DNA of 64,000 nt, taken from positions 3,827,001 to 3,891,000 of the forward strand of contig NZ_CP124535.1 of the NCBI RefSeq assembly GCF_029953595.1, read 5' to 3'. Shown piece by piece: positions 8,582 to 18,250 of the stretch (positions within the stretch are counted from its first letter, which is position 1; the number at the start of each line of letters is the position of its first letter). This DNA comes from Fuscovulum ytuae (GTDB lineage: Bacteria; Pseudomonadota; Alphaproteobacteria; Rhodobacterales; Rhodobacteraceae). The translations under genes were made by a program, and so were the position numbers. Under the pieces are notes generated by a model. It worked only from the letters and a program-made list of their open reading frames with translations, ran no database searches and was not told the DNA's origin.

Positions 8582-9340
8582 ATGACCCGCCGTCTTGCGA
8601 TTGCTACGGCCCTTGCCGGGTTCTTGGCCCAGCCCGCTGCTGCCGAAGAGGTGGTGGTTTTCGCGGCGGCCTCATTGAAAACCGCGCTGGATCAGGTGGT
8701 TGCGGATTTCGAGGCGGCGACGGGGCATGAGGTGACGGTCAGCTATGCCGGGTCCAACCAATTGGCCAAGCAGATTATGGCAGGGGCACCTGCGGATATT
8801 TTCATCTCGGCCGCCGTGAACTGGATGGATGAGGTCGAAAAGGAAGGGCTGGTCGTGGCGGGAACGCGCGCGGATCTTTTGGGCAATCAGCTGGTGCTGA
8901 TCGCGCATGGCACGGAGGCCCCTGACGTGGAGATTGGGCCGGGGCTTGATCTGGCTGGGATGCTGGGGGACGAAAAGCTGTCAATGGCGATGGTGGCATC
9001 GGTGCCTGCGGGCCAGTATGGCAAGGAGGCGCTTGAAAGCCTTGGGCTTTGGCCATCGGTCGAGGGGGCGGTGGCGCAGTCGGAAAATGTGCGGGCGGCG
9101 CTGGCCCTCGTTTCAACGGGCGAGGCACCTTTTGGCATCGTTTATTCGTCAGATGCGGTGGCGGATGACAATGTGAGCGTGGTGGGCAGGTTTCCGGAAG
9201 ATAGCCACGAGCCGATTGTCTATCCTGTGGCCCTGTTGACAGAGGCAGCGGATGCGGCGGACCGGGCATTCCTTGAGGCGCTTTCGCAAGAGGCTGCGGG
9301 GGCGCGTTTTTCGGCGCAGGGGTTTTTGGTCCTAAAGTGA
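8582..9340 (+). CDS. modA: Molybdate ABC transporter periplasmic binding protein
   Basis: A 252-residue periplasmic protein with a cleavable signal peptide ending around AQPAAAEE (residues 16-23). The mature start VVVFAAASLKTALDQV and the segments SYAGSNQLAKQI and GAPADIFISAAVNWMD are typical ModA oxyanion-binding motifs. ATG 8582 follows GGAGGA at 8572-8577; a TTG at 8570 is also in frame but would precede this site. The expected partners modB (permease) and modC (ATPase) do not follow. The next gene is an unrelated subtilase, so transport must rely on components elsewhere. Confidence 0.92.
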   Translation: MTRRLAIATALAGFLAQPAAAEEVVVFAAASLKTALDQVVADFEAATGHEVTVSYAGSNQLAKQIMAGAPADIFISAAVNWMDEVEKEGLVVAGTRADLLGNQLVLIAHGTEAPDVEIGPGLDLAGMLGDEKLSMAMVASVPAGQYGKEALESLGLWPSVEGAVAQSENVRAALALVSTGEAPFGIVYSSDAVADDNVSVVGRFPEDSHEPIVYPVALLTEAADAADRAFLEALSQEAAGARFSAQGFLVLK

Positions 9341-9478
9341 TGAATGGCGCGTCCTCTGGGGTGCGATGATGTCTTGTGATCCCCTGACGAAGGGTGGATG
9401 CTGATTTCGGTTTTTCGGACGAGTGGCACGGTTCTTGCGCAACGGCGCGTGGAGCGAAAACTTGGACGGAATTTCTCG

Positions 9479-11764
9479 ATGACGGTGGGGCAGGGGGGCA
9501 AGGGCGGGCCGTGGCGGGCGCATCTTCCGGCGCTGGCTGCATTGATGATGCTATCGGCTTGCGGTGGGGGCGGCGGCGGGATCGACCTGTCTTCGGTCAC
9601 GCGGTTCACGCTGAACCTTACGGGGCCTGCGCTGACGCAGATGCAGGCGGCGCTGGATGCAGCCTTCATCACGCCTGCCGAAATGCAGACCCCGCAATTT
9701 CAGGCCCGACTTGCGACGGTGCGGGCCGCGGCCCCCTTTGCGCAAAGCTATTCCGTGAACGGCCTGACGAACGTGAAGCCCTTGCAGGCGAGCAGGCTGG
9801 ACTGGGTGCGCGCGATCGACAGGGAAAGCGGGGTGACGAATGGCGTGCCCGATACGCCGGACGGACTGCCCGACCTGACGGGGGCGGGTGTCGTTCTGGG
9901 GATGATCGACAGCCCGATCCGGTCGACCCATGAGCAATTCGCGACGCAGGCGGGCAAGCTTTTGGCCAATCCCGGTTCTGTCCATGAGGGGACCGATGAG
10001 CATGGCACTTTCGTCGCGTCGATCATGGCAGGGACGGGCGGGGTGGGTGGGACGGCCCCGGTCATGGGCTATGCGCCGGCCGCGCAGATCTACAATGGCG
10101 AGATTTCCTATCAGCCGGGAGCGACACTGAACTACACCACGCTGGGCGGCATCATGGATGGTGCGCGGGCGGCGGGCGCGGTGGCGGTGAACAACTCTTG
10201 GACCGTGTCGTCGGGGGGGGTGCCTGCAACGGTGGCCAATTCCGGCATTGGCACGATGGGGCCGAATTTCGCCACCTATCTGGCGGCCTTGCAGGCCTAT
10301 ACGGCCAATGGCGTGGTGGTCTTTGCCCAGTTCAATGACACGACGCAGACCAGTTCCTCTTTCATGGCGGGGCTGCCTGCCGAGGTGCCGGGGCTGGAGC
10401 AGGGCTGGTTGGCCGTCATCAACGTGGTGGCAAGCTATGATGCGGCGACGGACCGGATCACGGGTGTTGCGCGGCGCTCGCTCGGCTGTCTGGAGGCGGC
10501 GCGGTGGTGTCTGGCGGCGACGGGCTATCTGCAAGGGGCGGATATCGACAATGATACGGACTATGTGCTGGGGTCGGGGACATCCTATGCCGCGCCGCAG
10601 GTGACAGGGGCGCTGGGCCTTTTGGCGCAGGCCTTTCCGGGGTTGACGCCTGCGCAGTTGCGCAACCGTCTGCTGGCCTCGGCGGATAATTCCTTTTTCA
10701 CGCCAACCCATGTGCTGGAATTCGTGCCGGGGGTGGAGCATGGGTATAACAGTGAATTCGGGCATGGTTTCCTGAATGTGCGCGATGCGCTAATCCCGAT
10801 AGGGCAAAGCGTGACGGCCACTGCGGCCGGGGTGGTCATCCCGCTGGATGAGTTAACGCTGGCGGGCGGGATGCTGGCGGGGGATGCTTTGGTGCAGGGG
10901 CTGTCGGGCGTTTCGCTGGGGTTCCGCGACCAGATGGCGGGCAGTTTCGCGACCCCGATGGCGGGTTTCGTGGCGACGGCGGCACCCATCGATGTGGCCA
11001 GTGCCGCGCATATCAACTGGAGCCGGGGAGAAGGGGAGCGGCTGCTGGTCGGCCCCGATGGGGCGGAAGCCAATGGGTTGGCACGCGTGACGCTGCTGGA
11101 AGGGGATGCGGGATGGCATCTGGCAGCGCTGACGGATGGGACGGGTATCGCCTCCGGCGCGGCGCTGGGGCGCGATTGGGACACGGGATCGAGGCGGATC
11201 ACGGTGGAACTGGCCGCGATGCAGGGGCGTGACGGGCTGTTCGGCATCGACCTGGGCGGGACGGACGCAGCCGAGGCTGTGAGCGCCACAGTCGGCCTGC
11301 GGCAGGACTTGGGATCGGGCATCGAATTGGCGCTGGAGGGCGAGATCGGTCAGATCGCGCCATCGGCGGGGGGGGTGGTGACGGATGTCTCAGCCCTTTC
11401 CTATGCGCGGGCCGGGGTGGAATTGGTGCAGCGGTCGCTGTGGCGGCGCGGGGATCGGCTATCGGTTTTTGTGGACACACCCTTGGGTGCAGTGGCGGGG
11501 CAGGCGGCAGTGACGCTGCCCAGCCTTGGCGCGATGCAGGCGGCGGCGGTCGCGGCGGATGGGGCCGTGCCTGCGTCGGGGTTCGAGACGGTGGCTGTCT
11601 CATTCGTGCCAGAGGCGCGCGAGGTGAACCTTGGTCTGGAATATGGCATGCCCCTGTCGGCGCAAGGCGAGATGGTTCTGGGCTGGAGCTATCGGCACAA
11701 TGCGGGCCATGTGGCGGGGCAGACCGACCGCGTGGCGGCGCTGGGCTGGCGTCTGCGGTTCTGA
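9479..11764 (+). CDS. S8 subtilisin-like serine protease, lipoprotein with beta-rich autotransporter-like C-terminus
   Basis: About 761 residues from ATG 9479. The N-terminus has a lipoprotein signal with lipobox LSAC (Cys28) followed by a glycine run. The subtilase domain has Asp144 (VLGMIDSPIRST), His175 (DEHGTFVAS), a probable oxyanion Asn in VVFAQFNDT and Ser369 (GSGTSYAAPQVTG). The last roughly 190 residues are beta-strand-like and end in ALGWRLRF with a terminal Phe, as in outer-membrane barrels. A barrel behind a lipidated N-terminus would be unusual. The tail may be a partial autotransporter domain. A frame extension to 9398 lacks a signal and is disfavoured. Confidence 0.8.
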   Translation: MTVGQGGKGGPWRAHLPALAALMMLSACGGGGGGIDLSSVTRFTLNLTGPALTQMQAALDAAFITPAEMQTPQFQARLATVRAAAPFAQSYSVNGLTNVKPLQASRLDWVRAIDRESGVTNGVPDTPDGLPDLTGAGVVLGMIDSPIRSTHEQFATQAGKLLANPGSVHEGTDEHGTFVASIMAGTGGVGGTAPVMGYAPAAQIYNGEISYQPGATLNYTTLGGIMDGARAAGAVAVNNSWTVSSGGVPATVANSGIGTMGPNFATYLAALQAYTANGVVVFAQFNDTTQTSSSFMAGLPAEVPGLEQGWLAVINVVASYDAATDRITGVARRSLGCLEAARWCLAATGYLQGADIDNDTDYVLGSGTSYAAPQVTGALGLLAQAFPGLTPAQLRNRLLASADNSFFTPTHVLEFVPGVEHGYNSEFGHGFLNVRDALIPIGQSVTATAAGVVIPLDELTLAGGMLAGDALVQGLSGVSLGFRDQMAGSFATPMAGFVATAAPIDVASAAHINWSRGEGERLLVGPDGAEANGLARVTLLEGDAGWHLAALTDGTGIASGAALGRDWDTGSRRITVELAAMQGRDGLFGIDLGGTDAAEAVSATVGLRQDLGSGIELALEGEIGQIAPSAGGVVTDVSALSYARAGVELVQRSLWRRGDRLSVFVDTPLGAVAGQAAVTLPSLGAMQAAAVAADGAVPASGFETVAVSFVPEAREVNLGLEYGMPLSAQGEMVLGWSYRHNAGHVAGQTDRVAALGWRLRF

Positions 11765-11947
11765 CCGGACATCCAATCGAAAGTATGGATCGGGGTCGCC
11801 TTTTGCGGGTGACCTCGTCCCTTTGATCCCTGCTGTTTCGCGGTGGACCCCAAGTTCAGGCTAACACTCTGCCCCGACGCGTCGTCCTGATGCGTGAAGG
11901 TCGCCTTGCGGATGAGCCGGGCGGTGCAGACAGGACGGAGGGATGCC

Positions 11948-12220
11948 ATGGCAATCAAGAGCAAGGACTTGTCGGGTGATCTGCGTGCGGGCGCGGCGGG
12001 GACGCTGCGCGATGATCTGGTGGCGGCGCTGACCAAGGGCGATCTGCGGGTGAAGACGGCAGGACTGACGGCCGTGGACTCCGCCATCGTGCAGGTGCTG
12101 GTTTCGGCGCGGGCGACAGCGGCGCAGATGGACCGGAAATTGCAGATCGACCTGCCGAAGGACGGCGTGCTGGCGGCCCTGCTGGACCGACTGGCAATCG
12201 ACCCCGCGCAACTGGCCTAA
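11948..12220 (+). CDS. STAS-domain protein at the head of the che operon
   Basis: 90 residues. The segment DLRVKTAGLTAVDSAIVQVLVSARATA corresponds to the STAS/anti-sigma-antagonist core, with the VDSA serine at the position phosphorylated in SpoIIAA-type proteins. ATG 11948 follows GGAGGG. No kinase or phosphatase of the SpoIIAB/IIE type is adjacent. Because it leads an operon of chemotaxis genes, a role tuning CheA or receptor assembly is plausible but unproven. Similar small STAS proteins precede cheY in other alphaproteobacterial che clusters as far as I recall. Confidence 0.7.
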   Translation: MAIKSKDLSGDLRAGAAGTLRDDLVAALTKGDLRVKTAGLTAVDSAIVQVLVSARATAAQMDRKLQIDLPKDGVLAALLDRLAIDPAQLA

Positions 12221-12267
12221 CGGTCCGGTTGCCGGAGCGAAAACATCAGTGAGGAAAGCGCAGCAAG

Positions 12268-12633
12268 ATGCCCAAGACCGTATTGACCGTCGATGATTCA
12301 CCGTCGATCCGCCGGATGATCGCGATGACCCTGCAAGAGGCGGGGTATGATGTCGTGGAGGCGGTGGACGGGAAGGATGGCCTTGACAAGGCCTTGGCCC
12401 GCCCGATGGACGCGATCATCACCGATCAGAACATGCCCAACCTTGATGGTCTGGGCTTCATTCGTGCGCTGCGTCAGCACCCGCAGGGCAAGGGCGTTCC
12501 GATCGTGGTGCTGTCTACCGATAGCGAGGAAGGGCTGAAGCAGCAGGCGCGCGAGGCGGGCGCGCTGGGCTGGATGGTGAAGCCTTTCACGCAGGACAAG
12601 CTTTTGGCCGTGATCAAGAAGGTTCTGGGCTGA
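12268..12633 (+). CDS. cheY: Chemotaxis response regulator CheY
   Basis: A stand-alone 121-residue receiver domain. The acidic pair is in VDDSPS (D9-D10), the phospho-acceptor Asp is about residue 53 in IITDQNMPNLDG, the conserved Thr is in VLSTDS, and Lys is in MVKPF. CheY-P carries the signal from CheA to the flagellar motor or acts as a phosphate sink. Its TGA overlaps the cheA ATG (TGATG), giving tight coupling. Confidence 0.93.
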   Translation: MPKTVLTVDDSPSIRRMIAMTLQEAGYDVVEAVDGKDGLDKALARPMDAIITDQNMPNLDGLGFIRALRQHPQGKGVPIVVLSTDSEEGLKQQAREAGALGWMVKPFTQDKLLAVIKKVLG

Positions 12634-14672
12634 TGATGGATGACATGACGGCGATCTTCCGCGAGGAAGTGCGAGACTTACTGGAAAGCCTTGAGCGGGG
12701 GCTTTTGGACCTGAAATCGCGGCCCGAGGATATGGGTCTGGTCAATCAGGTCTTTCGCGACCTGCATACGGTGAAGGGCAGCGGGGCGATGTTCGGGTTC
12801 ACCGAACTGGCCGCCTTCATCCATGAATTCGAGACGGTGTTCGACAAGGTTCGGTCCGGCCATCTGGCCGTGGGGCCCGATCTTCTGCGCCTTGCCCTTG
12901 CGGCGAAGGATGAAATCCCCGGTTTGGTCGAAGGCGAGGCCGATCCCGAAGGTCGGCGCGGGGCGATCCTTTCCGGGCTGCACGGGTTGCTTGGCGGGGG
13001 GCCTGTCACTGCGGCTGGCGAACCCGAAGCGGCCGGGGACACGGTCGAAGCAGGGGAGGTGGCTGTGGCGGGGGCCATGCGCCTGACCTTCCGGCTGACC
13101 GGGGCGGCGCTGGCGCTGGGCGCGCGGCCTGACCTGGTGCTGGACGAATTGCGCGGCTTGGGCGCGACGGGGATCGTGGCCGATCTGGCCGATGTGCCGC
13201 CGCTGGACCGTCTGGATGTAGAGGCCTGCGCGATTGGCTGGTCGATGCAGCTGCCGGCGTCGGTGACAGCTGCGCAGGTGGAAGAGGTGTTCCTTTTCGT
13301 CGATGCGGAATGGGCGCTTGAGGCAGATGCCGTGGCGGCTGCGGCCGTGGTCGAGGCCGAGGTGGCTGTGCCGGCCCCGATAGAGGCTGTGGCGGCTGCT
13401 GCGGCACCTGCCGCCCCAGTGGCCCGACCTGTCGCCAAGCCGGAGCCGAAAGCCGAAGCGAAGGCCGAGGCCAAATCGGATGCCGGTGCGACGATCCGCG
13501 TTCCAGCCGAGCGTCTGGATGCGTTGATGGATGCAGTGGGCGAATTGGTCATCGCCGAGGCACGGCTGACCCAGTTGGCGCGCGACCTGCGCGACCCCGC
13601 ACTTATGGCCACGGCGGAACAGATCACCCGGCTGGCGGGCGGTCTGCGCGATGCAACGATGACGATGCGCATGGTGCCGATGCGGTCGCTGGTCGGGCGG
13701 TTCCGTCGGCTTGTCCTTGATCTGTCGGACAAGCTGGGCAAGCCGGTTGAATTCCGCGTGACAGGTGAGGAAACCGAGCTTGACAAGACGGTCATCGAAA
13801 AGCTGGCCGATCCGCTGGTCCATGTGCTGCGCAACGCGCTGGATCATGGGATGGAAATGCCGGATGCCCGCGTCGCTGCCGGGAAAGCACGCGAGGGGCT
13901 GGTGGAACTGGTCGCAGAACATGCGGGGGCCGAGGTTCTGATCAAGGTGCGCGACGATGGCAAGGGGATGGACCCGGCCAAACTGCGCGAAAAGGCGATT
14001 GCTAAGGGCTTGATCACTGCGGAGACGCAACTGACCGAGGCGCAGATCTTCGCGCTGATCTTCGAGCCCGGCTTTTCCACCGCCGAGGCCGTGACCGATC
14101 TGTCGGGGCGCGGCGTGGGGATGGATGTGGTGCGCCGGACGATCGACGCGCTGCGTGGGACGATCCAGATCGAATCCGCGCTTGGTCGCGGCACAACCGT
14201 GACGCTGCGCCTGCCGCTGACGCTGGCCATCATCGAAGGGTTGCAGATCGAAGTGGCGGGCGAACAGTACATTCTGCCCATGACGAATGTGCAGGAGATC
14301 GTGGAACTGCCGCCCGAGAAGGTGGAACCCAGCCGGACCGAAGATTTCCTGGATGTGCGGGGTGGATTCGTTCCCTTCCTGCGGCTGCGCAGCCTGTTTG
14401 ACTGCGCGGGCGAGCCGGGATCGGGGCAGAATGTGGTGATCGTGCGCGCGGGTGAGGCGCGGGTGGGCATCGTCGTGGATCGGATCATCGGCACGAACCA
14501 GACGGTCATCAAGCAGATGTCGAAGCTGCATGCCGGGGTGCGGGCGCTGTCTGGGGCAACGCTGTTGGGCAATGGGTCCATCGCGCTGATCCTTGATGTG
14601 GGGCACCTCGTCGGCATGTCGCGGCAGCAGGGTGAGGCGGCGCAGGTCGCGCGGCAGGAGGTTCTGGCATGA
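12633..14672 (+). CDS. cheA: Chemotaxis histidine kinase CheA
   Basis: 679 residues. P1 Hpt domain with the phosphorylatable His45 in FRDLHTVKGSG. An Ala/Pro/Lys-rich linker spans about residues 240-285. The P3 dimerisation helices begin at TIRVPAERLDALMDAVGELV. The P4 ATPase domain has the N-box LRNALDHGME, DDGKGMD and GRGVGMDVVR. The C-terminal P5 CheW-like domain starts around LPLTLAIIEGLQIEVAG. P2 is not obvious; the P1-P3 region has a divergent domain at about 150-235 that may serve as P2. Starts at 12633 or 12636 are both possible. Confidence 0.95.
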   Translation: MMDDMTAIFREEVRDLLESLERGLLDLKSRPEDMGLVNQVFRDLHTVKGSGAMFGFTELAAFIHEFETVFDKVRSGHLAVGPDLLRLALAAKDEIPGLVEGEADPEGRRGAILSGLHGLLGGGPVTAAGEPEAAGDTVEAGEVAVAGAMRLTFRLTGAALALGARPDLVLDELRGLGATGIVADLADVPPLDRLDVEACAIGWSMQLPASVTAAQVEEVFLFVDAEWALEADAVAAAAVVEAEVAVPAPIEAVAAAAAPAAPVARPVAKPEPKAEAKAEAKSDAGATIRVPAERLDALMDAVGELVIAEARLTQLARDLRDPALMATAEQITRLAGGLRDATMTMRMVPMRSLVGRFRRLVLDLSDKLGKPVEFRVTGEETELDKTVIEKLADPLVHVLRNALDHGMEMPDARVAAGKAREGLVELVAEHAGAEVLIKVRDDGKGMDPAKLREKAIAKGLITAETQLTEAQIFALIFEPGFSTAEAVTDLSGRGVGMDVVRRTIDALRGTIQIESALGRGTTVTLRLPLTLAIIEGLQIEVAGEQYILPMTNVQEIVELPPEKVEPSRTEDFLDVRGGFVPFLRLRSLFDCAGEPGSGQNVVIVRAGEARVGIVVDRIIGTNQTVIKQMSKLHAGVRALSGATLLGNGSIALILDVGHLVGMSRQQGEAAQVARQEVLA

Positions 14673-15148
14673 CGATCCATCATCTGAAGGAAGATCGGTC
14701 ACTGACGGTGGTCACACTGTCGCTGGGTAAGCAGGTGCTTGCCATCCCGGCGGTGCGACTGCGCGAGATCCTTGATCCCATGCCCGTGACGCGGGTGCCG
14801 GGGGCCGGGCCACTGGTTCCGGCGGTTCTGAACGTGCGGGGGACGGTGGTGCCGCTTGCGAACCTGAAGCAGGTGCTGCGTATCCCCGAAGTGGAAGCGG
14901 ATGACCGCCGCCGCATCCTTGTTCTGGATGTGACCATTGCGGGCGAGGCAGCGGTTGTCGCGATCGAGGCCGATGCCGTGCATGAGGTGGCCACTATCGA
15001 AACCGCGATCATCGAGGCGGTTCCCGCGACGGCCAGCGCATGGCCGCCGGAATATTTGACCGGTCTGTACCGTGGCGGCGAGGGTTTCGTTCTGATGCCC
15101 GACCTTGACCACATTTTATCTGTGTTGGCCCAGAGGCCAATTGTTTAA
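14669..15148 (+). CDS. cheW: Chemotaxis coupling protein CheW (first copy)
   Basis: A 159-residue CheW fold. [23 protein letters not shown] opens the first subdomain, and [20 protein letters not shown] is the conserved receptor/kinase-binding segment. It starts on an ATGA overlap with cheA. A second, different CheW follows two genes later, so the operon supplies two couplers, perhaps for separate membrane and cytoplasmic arrays. Confidence 0.93.
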   Translation: MTIHHLKEDRSLTVVTLSLGKQVLAIPAVRLREILDPMPVTRVPGAGPLVPAVLNVRGTVVPLANLKQVLRIPEVEADDRRRILVLDVTIAGEAAVVAIEADAVHEVATIETAIIEAVPATASAWPPEYLTGLYRGGEGFVLMPDLDHILSVLAQRPIV

Positions 15149-15167
15149 CGCCTGGAAAGGGCCTGTG

Positions 15168-16835
15168 ATGAGACTGACGATCAAAACCAAACTGGCTGCG
15201 ACCTTTGTCCTTGTCTTCGCGCTATGGGGCGTGTCGACGGGGCTTTCGGTGACCTATCTGAGCGCGGCCAATCATCGCTATGCCGAGACGGTGCAGCGCG
15301 ACATCGTCCGGTTGCTGGAGATCGAGGATCTGGTGACCGAAAAGCTGTTGGTGCGCCAGAATGTCGGATTGGTTCTGATCGGGCTGCCGAATGCGCCCGC
15401 CGATCACATCCCGAACCTTGTGGAAAAGGTGAAGGCCGGGGCGGCCCGTGTGGATGAGCTGATTGCCGATCTGCGGTCGCAGACGACGGACCCCGCCATC
15501 CTTGACAAGATCACGCAATTCGACGCCATCCATCAGGAAGCGTTCAAGCTGCAGGTGCGGATTATCGATGCCGAGCTTGCCGGGAATGGCGATCAGGCGA
15601 ACACGCTGTATCACACGGTGGGCGGTGAGGTCGCGGACCAGATCACGACGGCGTTGGGCGAATTGCGCACCATGGTGCAGGTCATCGCGCATGAGAACGA
15701 GGCGCTGACAAATGCGGAATACTCCTCGGCCAAGTTGATGATGCTCTCGCTGTTCGCGGTATCTGCGGCGGTGACGGCGGCGGCGGCCTTCTGGATCATG
15801 GCGGGTCTGTCGCGCGGCTTGAAGCAATCCGTCGCCTTGGCCACGTCGATCGCCGAGGGTGATCTGGCGGTGGCGACAGAGGCACGCACGAATGACGAAA
15901 TCGCCGATCTACTGAAGGCGCAGGCGGTCATGGTGGTGAAGCTGCGCGAAATCGTGGCCAGTGTGAACCAATCGGCGCGCAATGTGGCGTCGGGGTCCAC
16001 GCAGATGGCATCGACCTCTGAGGAAATGAGCAAAGGCGCGACGGAGCAGGCATCGTCCACCGAAGAGGCCTCGGCCGCGGTTGAGCAGATGGCGGCGAAC
16101 ATCAAGCAGAGCGCCGAGAATGCGCAGATAACCGAGAAGATCGCGGCGAAATCGGCCGAAGATGCACGTGCCAGCGGCAAGGCTGTGGCCGATGCAGTCG
16201 AGGCGATGCAGACAATCGCGGACCGGATCATGATCGTGCAGGAAATCGCGCGGCAGACCGATCTTCTGGCGCTCAATGCGGCGGTCGAGGCGGCGCGGGC
16301 GGGCGAACATGGGCGCGGCTTTGCCGTGGTGGCCGCAGAGGTGCGCAAATTGGCAGAACGCAGCCAGACGGCAGCGGCAGAAATCTCCTCCTTGTCAGCA
16401 TCGACGGTGCGGACGGCGGCCAGCGCGGGCGAAATGCTGCAAGGGCTGGTGCCGGATATCGAAAAGACCTCGGCCCTTGTGACGGAGATCAGCGTGGCGT
16501 CGCGCGAATTGGCGACGGGTTCGGCGCAGATCAGCCTGTCGATCCAGCAGTTGGACAAGGTCACGCAAGAAAACACCGCGGCCGCAGAAGAGCTGTCGGC
16601 CAGCGCCACTGAACTGGCGAGCCAGGCTGAAATGTTGTCCGAGGCAATGGCGTTTTTCCGCACGGGTCCAGAGGCGCAGTCGGTGAAGGTGGTGGTGAAA
16701 GCCGCGCCTGCCGAGATGCGGCCCGTGACGCGGGCGAAGGCTGCACCGAAGGTCGAAGGCGGGTTCGACTTCGATCTGGGTGGGGAGTCGGATGACGAAT
16801 TGGACGCGCGATTCAAGCGCCGCGATGCGGCCTGA
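15168..16835 (+). CDS. Methyl-accepting chemotaxis protein with helical periplasmic domain
   Basis: 555 residues from ATG 15168, which has GGAAAGG upstream. TM1 is at about 9-32, the periplasmic domain at 33-186 is helical and four-helix-bundle-like, and TM2 is at about 187-212. A HAMP segment follows at about 213-265. The signalling hairpin tip is [22 protein letters not shown] (written in two parts: [12 protein letters not shown] and [19 protein letters not shown]), residues about 359-390. Methylation-type Q/E pairs flank it. The C-terminus is acidic then basic ([13 protein letters not shown]) with no NWETF-type tether. Being inside the che operon suggests co-assembly with its CheA and CheW. 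Confidence 0.93.
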   Translation: MRLTIKTKLAATFVLVFALWGVSTGLSVTYLSAANHRYAETVQRDIVRLLEIEDLVTEKLLVRQNVGLVLIGLPNAPADHIPNLVEKVKAGAARVDELIADLRSQTTDPAILDKITQFDAIHQEAFKLQVRIIDAELAGNGDQANTLYHTVGGEVADQITTALGELRTMVQVIAHENEALTNAEYSSAKLMMLSLFAVSAAVTAAAAFWIMAGLSRGLKQSVALATSIAEGDLAVATEARTNDEIADLLKAQAVMVVKLREIVASVNQSARNVASGSTQMASTSEEMSKGATEQASSTEEASAAVEQMAANIKQSAENAQITEKIAAKSAEDARASGKAVADAVEAMQTIADRIMIVQEIARQTDLLALNAAVEAARAGEHGRGFAVVAAEVRKLAERSQTAAAEISSLSASTVRTAASAGEMLQGLVPDIEKTSALVTEISVASRELATGSAQISLSIQQLDKVTQENTAAAEELSASATELASQAEMLSEAMAFFRTGPEAQSVKVVVKAAPAEMRPVTRAKAAPKVEGGFDFDLGGESDDELDARFKRRDAA

Positions 16836-16844
16836 GGAGGGACG

Positions 16845-17342
16845 ATGACCGAGAATGCAACTGTCGTGACATTTGTGGCGGATGAAGCGTTGTATGCGGT
16901 GCCAGTCGAAAGGGTGCAGGAAATCCTTGACCTGCGCCCGATTGCCCCGCTGCCCAGTACGCCGTCGCATTTGCTGGGGGTGATCGACCTGCGCGGTGCG
17001 AATGTGCCGGTGGTGGACCTCCGCCGCCTGCTGGGGCGCCCCGATACCGAGGATACGGCGCAGAGCCGTATCCTTGTGGTGCAGGTGGGCCATGAAGGCG
17101 CGCAAATCGTGCTGGGGATCAAGACCGACCGGGTGATCGAAGTGACGGCGCTGGATGAGCCAGAGCTCAAGCCCTTGGCCGAGGCAGAGCTTCTGCGTTG
17201 GACGGGCAGTGCCGTGGCGGGCATCGCGCGCTGCCGGGGCGCGGTGGTGAGTGTGCTGGACCTCGACCGGTTGTTCGCGCGGCCCGACATCATGGCGGCT
17301 GCCGAGGCAGGACCGTTCGATCTGGCCGATGCCGCCGCCTGA
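16845..17342 (+). CDS. cheW: Chemotaxis coupling protein CheW (second copy)
   Basis: 165 residues. ATVVTFVADEALYAVPVERVQEIL and the strongly conserved HLLGVIDLRGANVPVVDLRRLLG fit CheW better than the first copy does. It lies 9 bases after the receptor gene with GGAGG before the start. The C-terminal strand pair RCRGAVVSVLDLDRLF is complete. Confidence 0.93.
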   Translation: MTENATVVTFVADEALYAVPVERVQEILDLRPIAPLPSTPSHLLGVIDLRGANVPVVDLRRLLGRPDTEDTAQSRILVVQVGHEGAQIVLGIKTDRVIEVTALDEPELKPLAEAELLRWTGSAVAGIARCRGAVVSVLDLDRLFARPDIMAAAEAGPFDLADAAA

Positions 17343-17409
17343 CAGGGTGCGGGTGCAGGGTTGGCCGCCCCGCGACAGGGGCGGTCGAGAGGCAGAAGAG
17401 AATGGCGCG

Positions 17410-18249
17410 ATGCTGAGTGAAAATGTCCAACAGGCCAGCGACCGGTTCCGCGACCTGATCCGGTCGATCACCGGGATCAGTCTGCCGCCGCATAAGGTGC
17501 AGATGATCGATCAGAGGTTGCGGCGGCGGGTGATGGCCTTTGGCCTGCCGGATACGGAAACCTATTTGGCGCAGCTCATGGCCGGGGCCTTGCCGAAGGA
17601 TGAGCTGGGACAGGTGATTGACCTAATCACCACAAACACTACGAGCTTTTTCCGCGAGGCGGAGCATTTCACTTTTCTGATCGATGTGGTGCTGGCCGAG
17701 AAGATGGCACAGGTTCGCCACGGGATGCCGGCACGGTTCAAGCTGTGGTCGGCGGCGGCTTCGGAAGGGGCCGAGGCCTATACGGCAGCGATGGTTCTGG
17801 AAGAGGCGCGTCGCGCGGGGAAGGGGTGCGATTGGGCGATCCTTGGCACCGATCTGAGCCAGCGGATGGTCGATCGCGCGCAGGCCGCGATCTACGCGAA
17901 TGACCAGCTTTCGACGGTGCCCGCGGCTTTGCAGCGGCGGTATTTCCTGACCTCGGACGACCCCAGCGTCGCGGGAAAGTCGCGCGTGGTGCCGGAGTTG
18001 CGCCGGAACGTGCGCTTCCGCCATCTGAACCTGATGGATCACCGCTATCCCGTCGACCGGGATGTGGACGTGGTGATGTTGCGCAACGTGCTGATCTATT
18101 TCGATCAGACGGATAAAGAGCAGGTGGTGGATCGCCTTGCCGGGCATCTGCTTTCCGGGGGGTATCTGATTGTCGGACATGCCGAAAGCATGGTGGTGCG
18201 GCATCCCGCGCTGCGGCAGGTCCGGCCCACGATTTTCAGGAAGGTGTGA
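17410..18249 (+). CDS. cheR: Chemotaxis methyltransferase CheR
   Basis: 279 residues from ATG 17410. The N-terminal helical domain runs to about residue 80. Then comes the SAM-binding methyltransferase fold with TTNTTSFFRE, the glycine-rich substitute LWSAAASEGAEAYTAA, and DVVMLRNVLIYFD. It methylates receptor glutamates from S-adenosylmethionine. The family usually has WSAACSTGEE in the motif I loop; here the Cys is Ala and Gly-Glu is degenerate, but the rest is intact. The frame is open upstream into cheW, though only as shadow sequence. Confidence 0.92.
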   Translation: MLSENVQQASDRFRDLIRSITGISLPPHKVQMIDQRLRRRVMAFGLPDTETYLAQLMAGALPKDELGQVIDLITTNTTSFFREAEHFTFLIDVVLAEKMAQVRHGMPARFKLWSAAASEGAEAYTAAMVLEEARRAGKGCDWAILGTDLSQRMVDRAQAAIYANDQLSTVPAALQRRYFLTSDDPSVAGKSRVVPELRRNVRFRHLNLMDHRYPVDRDVDVVMLRNVLIYFDQTDKEQVVDRLAGHLLSGGYLIVGHAESMVVRHPALRQVRPTIFRKV

Positions 18250-18250
18250 G

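Noticed and set aside
12678-14702. A 674-residue minus-strand frame over cheA
   Set aside because: It is His/Arg/Gln-rich antisense sequence of a conserved kinase gene, with no recognisable domain.
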